The notes under the pieces were generated by a model that saw only the letters and a list, made by a program, of their open reading frames with translations, made no database searches and was not told where the DNA came from. A program made the position numbers and the translations under genes. This document shows, piece after piece, positions 58,840 to 64,000 of a stretch of 64,000 nucleotides of DNA. The stretch spans positions 38,948,760 through 39,012,759 of the forward strand of contig OX352761.1 of the NCBI GenBank assembly GCA_947095585.1, given 5' to 3'. The number at the start of each line of letters is the position of its first letter. Position 1 is the first letter of the stretch. Source of the stretch: Nephrocerus scutellatus (Eukaryota > Arthropoda > Insecta > Diptera > Pipunculidae).

Positions 58840-59725
58840 CGTTGCAATGCGTCGCTTTTTGAACTTAGAGAAGAGGCTTTATCGCCTGCCCGAGATGAGA
58901 ACCAGCTATTCGGAGTTCATTCGTGAATATCAGACACTGAAACATTTGGAGGTCGTCAACGATTTTGATGCTGCATCCCCTCATTATTTCTTGCCGCATC
59001 ACTGGTTATTAAAGATGTCCAGTTCCAGTACAAAATTGAGGGTCGTTTTCGACGGCTCCTTCAAGACGTCTTCATCCTTTCCTTTGAACGATATTCTGCA
59101 TTCTGGGCCAAAAATTCAAGAAGATCTGCTCGTGATTCTGTTGCGGTTCAGGTTGTTCCGGTATATCTTAACCGGCGACATAAAGCAGATGTATCGCCAA
59201 ATCCAAGTTGCTGAAGCCAATCTAAACTTTCAGCTTTTCTTGTGGCGCTTCAATCAAGATGATCCCATTCAAAATTTTCGCCTGTGCACCGTAACGTACG
59301 GGACCGCACCTGGTGCATATTTGGCAATAAGGACGCTTCATCGATTAGCAACGGACGAAGAACAACGGTTCCCGATCGGCGCTCGAGTACTCCGTCAGCA
59401 TTTTTATGTGGATGACATGATGGTGGGTGCAAATTCGATAGAGGAGCTCATGGAGATTCGAAATCAAGTTACGAATTTGCTGGCTGCGGGAGGCTTCATA
59501 TTGTCCAAATTCTGTTCTAACGAAGAGGCCATCATTGGTTCGATTGATACCAAGTATCGTGAGAAGTACCTCAAAATCGACGATCATGACGTAGTAAAGG
59601 CGCTAAGACTAATTTGGCAACCAACGAGTGATGTTTTCCGGTATTCCTATTCTCCAAAGAGCACTTCAGAGCGTACCACGAAACGAATCGTCCTTTCCGA
59701 AATGGCGAGTTTGTTTGACCGCTAG
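58787..59725 (+). pseudogene. BEL/Pao reverse transcriptase, unit 2
   Basis: Copy of 52640-53578 with a few substitutions. Same motifs (FYVDDMMVGAN) and the same two frame breaks at its ends. Confidence 0.87.
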
Positions 59726-62040
59726 GGTTGATAAGTCCCGTGATAACCCGTGCAAAAATTTTCTACCAAGATCTTTGGAAGCTAAAATTAGATTGGGACA
59801 AGGAGCTAAATTCGGAGCTGTCGGCTGGTTGGAACCGATTTCGGGCTCAATTGAGTTCACTTGGGACCATTATGATTCCAAGATTTGTGTGCAGCGAGTT
59901 GAAAGACGCAAGAATCGAATTACACGGTTTTTCAGACGCCAGCGAAAAGGCATATGGTGCCTGTGTATACCTCCGTTCATCCTTCGAGAGCTGCCCTCCT
60001 GTAATTCGTTTGCTTTGTGCCAAATCACGGGTGGCGCCCACCAAAACTGTTACGATTGCCAGGATGGAACTATTAGCCGCGAAACTCTTAGCCGATTTGG
60101 TGCGTCGACTAAAAGGCGAAGTTTTGGGCGAAATTTCGGTTTCTGCAGAATATTATTGGACAGATTCCTTAATTTGTCTGTGCTGGTTGAATCAGGAGCC
60201 CCATAAGTGGACGACTTTTATTGCTCATCGTGTGTCCAAAATTCAACAAATGACAAATATCGAGTGTTGGCGTCACGTCCCAGGGGAAATGAACTCTGCA
60301 GACATCGTCAGCCGTGGTGCTACGCCAATTGAGCTTTCCAATTCTAGTATATGGTTTGGCGGCCCTAAGTTTCTGTACCAAAGCGAGGAATATTGGCCCC
60401 CTCCGCACAAGCCAATCGAGGTTGAGGAGGAGAGACGCAGTACTAAAATTGCTTTACTGGAGACACCCATTCCAGATATCACCGATTCAATGAACTTCTC
60501 CAACAACTTCAGAGGTATTCGACGAAGCTTTGCATTCGTGATGCGGTTCATCGAAGGGTGCCGTACTCCCATGAAGACAAAGAAAGAACGACAACTATTA
60601 TCACAACAATACGAATTGGCTCATCTTTATACCGTGATACCTTCGCCAATTTATATAGAAGAAGAAGAGGTTGAGTATCGATTTGTGCGCAACATCCAAC
60701 GTGCAGCCTTCAAAGATGATTACTCGAAGCTATCAAACAATCGGGTTGTTTCAATCAGCTCGCAATTGAGAAGTTTGGCTCCGTTCATTGACGACCAGGG
60801 TCTTATTCGAGTCGGAGGAAGAATCAATAAAGCGGATATCCCATTTGATGCTCGTCACCAGATACTTCTTCCCAAAAACCATCGGTATGCCAAAACATTA
60901 ATTCAATATTTTCATCGTTACAGGACTTTGCATTCGGGCCCACAGACTGTCCTTACGGCCATCCGGTCACGATATTGGATTCTTAACGGACTTGTTGCAT
61001 GTCGCAGCATCATTCGAAATTGTATTTGGTGCTTTCGAACACGTCCCAAAATACTGGCGCAGTTTATGGGTAATTTACCGAAAGACCGCCTCGATTTCAA
61101 AAACGTCAAACCATTTGTTACATGCGGAGTAGATTTCGCAGGCCCGTTGAGCGTCCGGCACCATATACGCTGTAAGGTGCAAAAAAAAGTCTACGTGGCT
61201 CTCTTCGTGTGCATGATTACCAAGGCAGTTCATTTGGAATTGGTAATCGATTTGTCAACGGAAGCATTTGTACGCGCGCTCAAACGCTTTATCGCTGATC
61301 GGAGTATGGTTACCAAGATCTATTCGGACAACGCAAAAAATTTTCTCGGGACTGCCAATCAATTGAGGGAAGTGCAGGAGATACTGGCAAGTGACACAAA
61401 CATCATAAAAGAAGCTTGCGCCAGCGCCTGCGTAGAGTGGACATTTATACCCCCTCGAGCTCCGAATTTTGGAGGGCTTTGGGAGGCCTCCATCAAAATT
61501 ATGAAGCGTCTTATCCGTAATGTCGTCGGTGAAACAAAGACTACAGTAGATGACTTGCAGACAATTATTAAACAGGTGGCAGCTGTGATAAACTCGCGTC
61601 CAATAACGCCTATTTCTGCAGACTCGAACGATCTCCAACCTTTGACTCCTGGACACTTCATTTATGGTGGCCCACCAGCCTCGCTCCCAGAATTGCCTCT
61701 GGATATCCCGGTCAGTCGGATCAAACTACACCAGCACGTCACATGGACAATACAACAATTCTGGCGACGTTTTCAAAAGGTCTTCAAAAGGTATTTGTCT
61801 ACCTTGCAAATTCGTTCGCGTTGGAAAACACCTCAAGAGAACTTGCGTGAAGGGATGATGGTGCTTCTTCGCGATGATTTGGCACCACCTTTGTGCTGGT
61901 CAATCGGACGCATCGTTAAAACAATTGCCGACGACCAAGGAATTGTCAGGGTTGTCAAAGTTCGCACACATCGTGGGGCATATGATCGAGTTGTTTGTGG
62001 AGTTGCAGTATTACCAATCGAGGACAACGAACAAAATTAA
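59726..62040 (+). pseudogene. BEL/Pao RNase H and integrase, unit 2
   Basis: Copy of 53579-55884. Differs by a 9-bp insertion near 61780 (FQKVFKRYLST against FQKEYLST) and several substitutions. The catalytic residues are kept. Confidence 0.87.
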
Positions 62041-62074
62041 CTCTTTGGACTTAATCCGTCCAAGGCGTGCAGGA

Positions 62075-62387
62075 TGTTGTTTCGTGATTCAATTTTATTA
62101 TTTTTTAATATTGATTCTCAATTTATTGTTAATTTTAAACTTTTTATAGGCACCCTGTTGTTGGGTGTTTTATTACAACACAATTTGTATTTCACACACA
62201 CACACACACACACATACATGTACATTATAATTTGAAATCAAAAATAGTTGAGAAAATGCATGCACTGTTGTGCTAAGTCAGTCGAATAAAATTGTCGAAA
62301 GGCTAAGACGTGAATTCCAATGTCAGTGCAGTTTACTCTTTTATACGCATTAAAATTCGCTTTGGGTAGTTGTACCCTGTTACAACA
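62075..62387 (+). repeat. BEL/Pao 3' LTR, unit 2
   Basis: 313 bp, same ends as 55919-56229, slightly longer (CA)n run. Confidence 0.88.
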
Positions 62388-63568
62388 ATTGTTATTACAT
62401 TATAATTAGAATACTATTATAACGACAAACCGATGGATTTCATTTATTTGTAGCTGTGGTATTCAGAAACGCAAAGTAGTACGAAAAACATCTACATATT
62501 TAAAAAAATTAGGTTGGGATCTTGTTTTGTATTTTATGTTGAGCCCCCAATAGTTTTACTATGAGGTGTTCCAGGCTTATCCATTCTTTTTGGGACACCC
62601 TGTATATATACGGAAAACAAATGCACTTGGTTACACTCAACCGCAGAGCTGGAATAATTTTGGCTTTGCACGGCTGCATATGACGTAGTTGAGTACCACA
62701 ATATTAACGACTCGTCTCCCAGCGATCGGCCAGTAGCGCTGACGAACCGCTGTCAACAAAACTTGAGGCCCCACATGCAAATGTATGTTGTGAATAAACT
62801 TCACAATTGCTGTTGTTTCAAATTTATTCGCTGGGAAGATTATGTGATGCTTCGAAGTATATTGCAAATTTGAAAACTTTAGCCGCCCACCAACGCTTTT
62901 CAAATATTTATCGTCTTGAAAGGCATCTAATGACTGTAGGCATTTCTTCTTTAATTGATTGCCCGCATTACACACACTTCTTACATCATTACCAAATGCA
63001 CTTAGCAGCGCCGCTCGAATCAAAGCATCATGCCCAGCAACAAGCTCGACCAGTGACATCTTACCACCCTGTTTTTTTCCTTCCATCGCAAATTGTGTAA
63101 ATAACGCATGATAAAACCAAATGTACGCCTAAGGTTATGAATGAATCTCGGTAATGCATCCCCGAAAGCATGTACTCGACTTCTACTGCTGCTACAGTTG
63201 CCACGCTGTTATTTAATTTATCGGACGGTAGGAAAGGACTACTCCATTCTTTATGATCTTGTAATACTTAACTCGGGCCATTTTACCACAATTCAGCAGC
63301 GATCAATAATGAGGGCTCAATCCTCGTGAGACGATATCGGCCGGATTGGCTCTTGAATCAACATGACGCCAACCTTCCCTCAACGATATTTGATGGATAG
63401 TTTTGATACGGTTCTCAACAAAGATCTATAGGTCGTCTATTGGTCGTTTATTGTATTAATCCAGTGCAGTACGATCGTTGAAGCACTCCAAAAATACAAT
63501 TTATCAACGGGATAATTAAAAACTTCCTTATATTTTGCAGCCATCTTGGAAACCTGCTCTGCAACCTG
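62388..63568 (-). repeat. Inverted flank arm, unit 2
   Basis: Near copy of 56230-57408, again joined to gag at the same base. Confidence 0.88.
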
Positions 63569-64000
63569 ATGTCTGCTGTCGGAAAGGAGTCTGTTAATGA
63601 TATCCGCGAGATGCACGATCGAGTCACTGCTCACTATAGAGCTCTGAATTCATTGGGAAGCAAGGACGAGCTCGCGGAAAATTTGCTGATCTGCTTGATG
63701 CTGTCGAAATTGGATTTAGCAACAGCAATTAAGTGGGAGGAGTCTACAACCAAGGACATACCGACATGGGAAGGATTTTTTACGTTTCTGGAGAAACGTG
63801 CCTCTACTCTGGAAAAAATCGACTACAACAAAAAGCAATCCAGTCGAAATCCCGCGCAGCCAACAGCAGCCCGTCCATTAAATCAAGGTCGTCGTAGCCA
63901 CTCGGCATTGCTGTCATCGAGTCCGTCTTCCATACATTCCTGCATGAAATGCAATTCACAGGATCACGGACTAGTCTCTTGTCCCAATTTTTCCTCGCTC
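63569..64000 (+). pseudogene. BEL/Pao gag, unit 3 (cut by window end)
   Basis: Copy of 57409-57840. It shares unit-2-type bases (GGATTTTTTACG; no 31-bp deletion). Continues beyond the window. Confidence 0.88.

Larger units (their letters stand above)
51293..64000 (+). repeat. Tandem array of a ~6.1-kb BEL/Pao unit
   Basis: The unit (gag end, pol, LTR, inverted arm) starts at 51293, 57409 and 63569, giving periods of 6116 and 6160 bp. The difference is mostly the 31-bp deletion and 9-bp insertion. The junction (GCAACCTG then ATGTCTGCTG) is the same at both joins. Confidence 0.9.

Overview
This window is eukaryotic and almost certainly from an insect, most likely a higher fly. It holds one spliced host gene, a V-ATPase subunit E gene with fly-like sequence, inside dense transposable elements of kinds typical of insects: envelope-bearing gypsy (errantivirus-like) elements, a roo-like BEL/Pao element with an envelope domain, LOA-clade and CR1/Jockey-type LINEs, copia, and Tc1/mariner. 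The insect call is firm; the family within flies is inference.

Layout. 0.3-1.26 kb: copia pol remnant with its 3' LTR. 1.26-21.3 kb: a three-level nest. An LOA-clade LINE was split by an errantivirus-like gypsy element (2978-20442, 4-bp duplication AGGC). That element was split in turn by a 9.2-kb roo-like BEL/Pao element on the minus strand (5435-14602), whose 734-bp LTRs appear to differ at only one base. A further short repeat (17955-19400) sits inside the gypsy 3' LTR. 22.5-23.66 kb: rearranged LINE pieces.

24.77-41.2 kb: the V-ATPase E gene on the minus strand. Three compact exons (24769-25545) are separated by a 15.4-kb first intron from an 11-codon first coding exon (40929-40961). All junctions are GT-AG and in phase 0, and the predicted protein is 226 aa, the usual length. 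The intron holds a second errantivirus-like gypsy element in the gene's own orientation, RT and Tc1 remnants, a TTAA-flanked inverted-repeat element, two minisatellite-like regions, and a 3.0-kb internally deleted gypsy element with apparently identical LTRs.

42.3-48.7 kb: mixed debris (LINE 3' end, two dispersed repeats, a mariner remnant, two gypsy integrase fragments, a possible LTR). 48.7-64.0 kb: the strangest part. A BEL/Pao element has its two LTRs in inverted orientation, each followed outward by the same ~1.2 kb, making a large imperfect palindrome. From within gag onward, gag-pol-LTR-inverted arm then repeats as a tandem unit of about 6.1 kb (51293, 57409, 63569), with the third copy running off the window.

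Apart from V-ATPase E there is no convincing host gene, tRNA, rRNA or CRISPR array. The retroelement genes do not cooperate as one system. Each Gag/PR/RT/RNase H/IN(/Env) set is self-contained and nearly all are broken.
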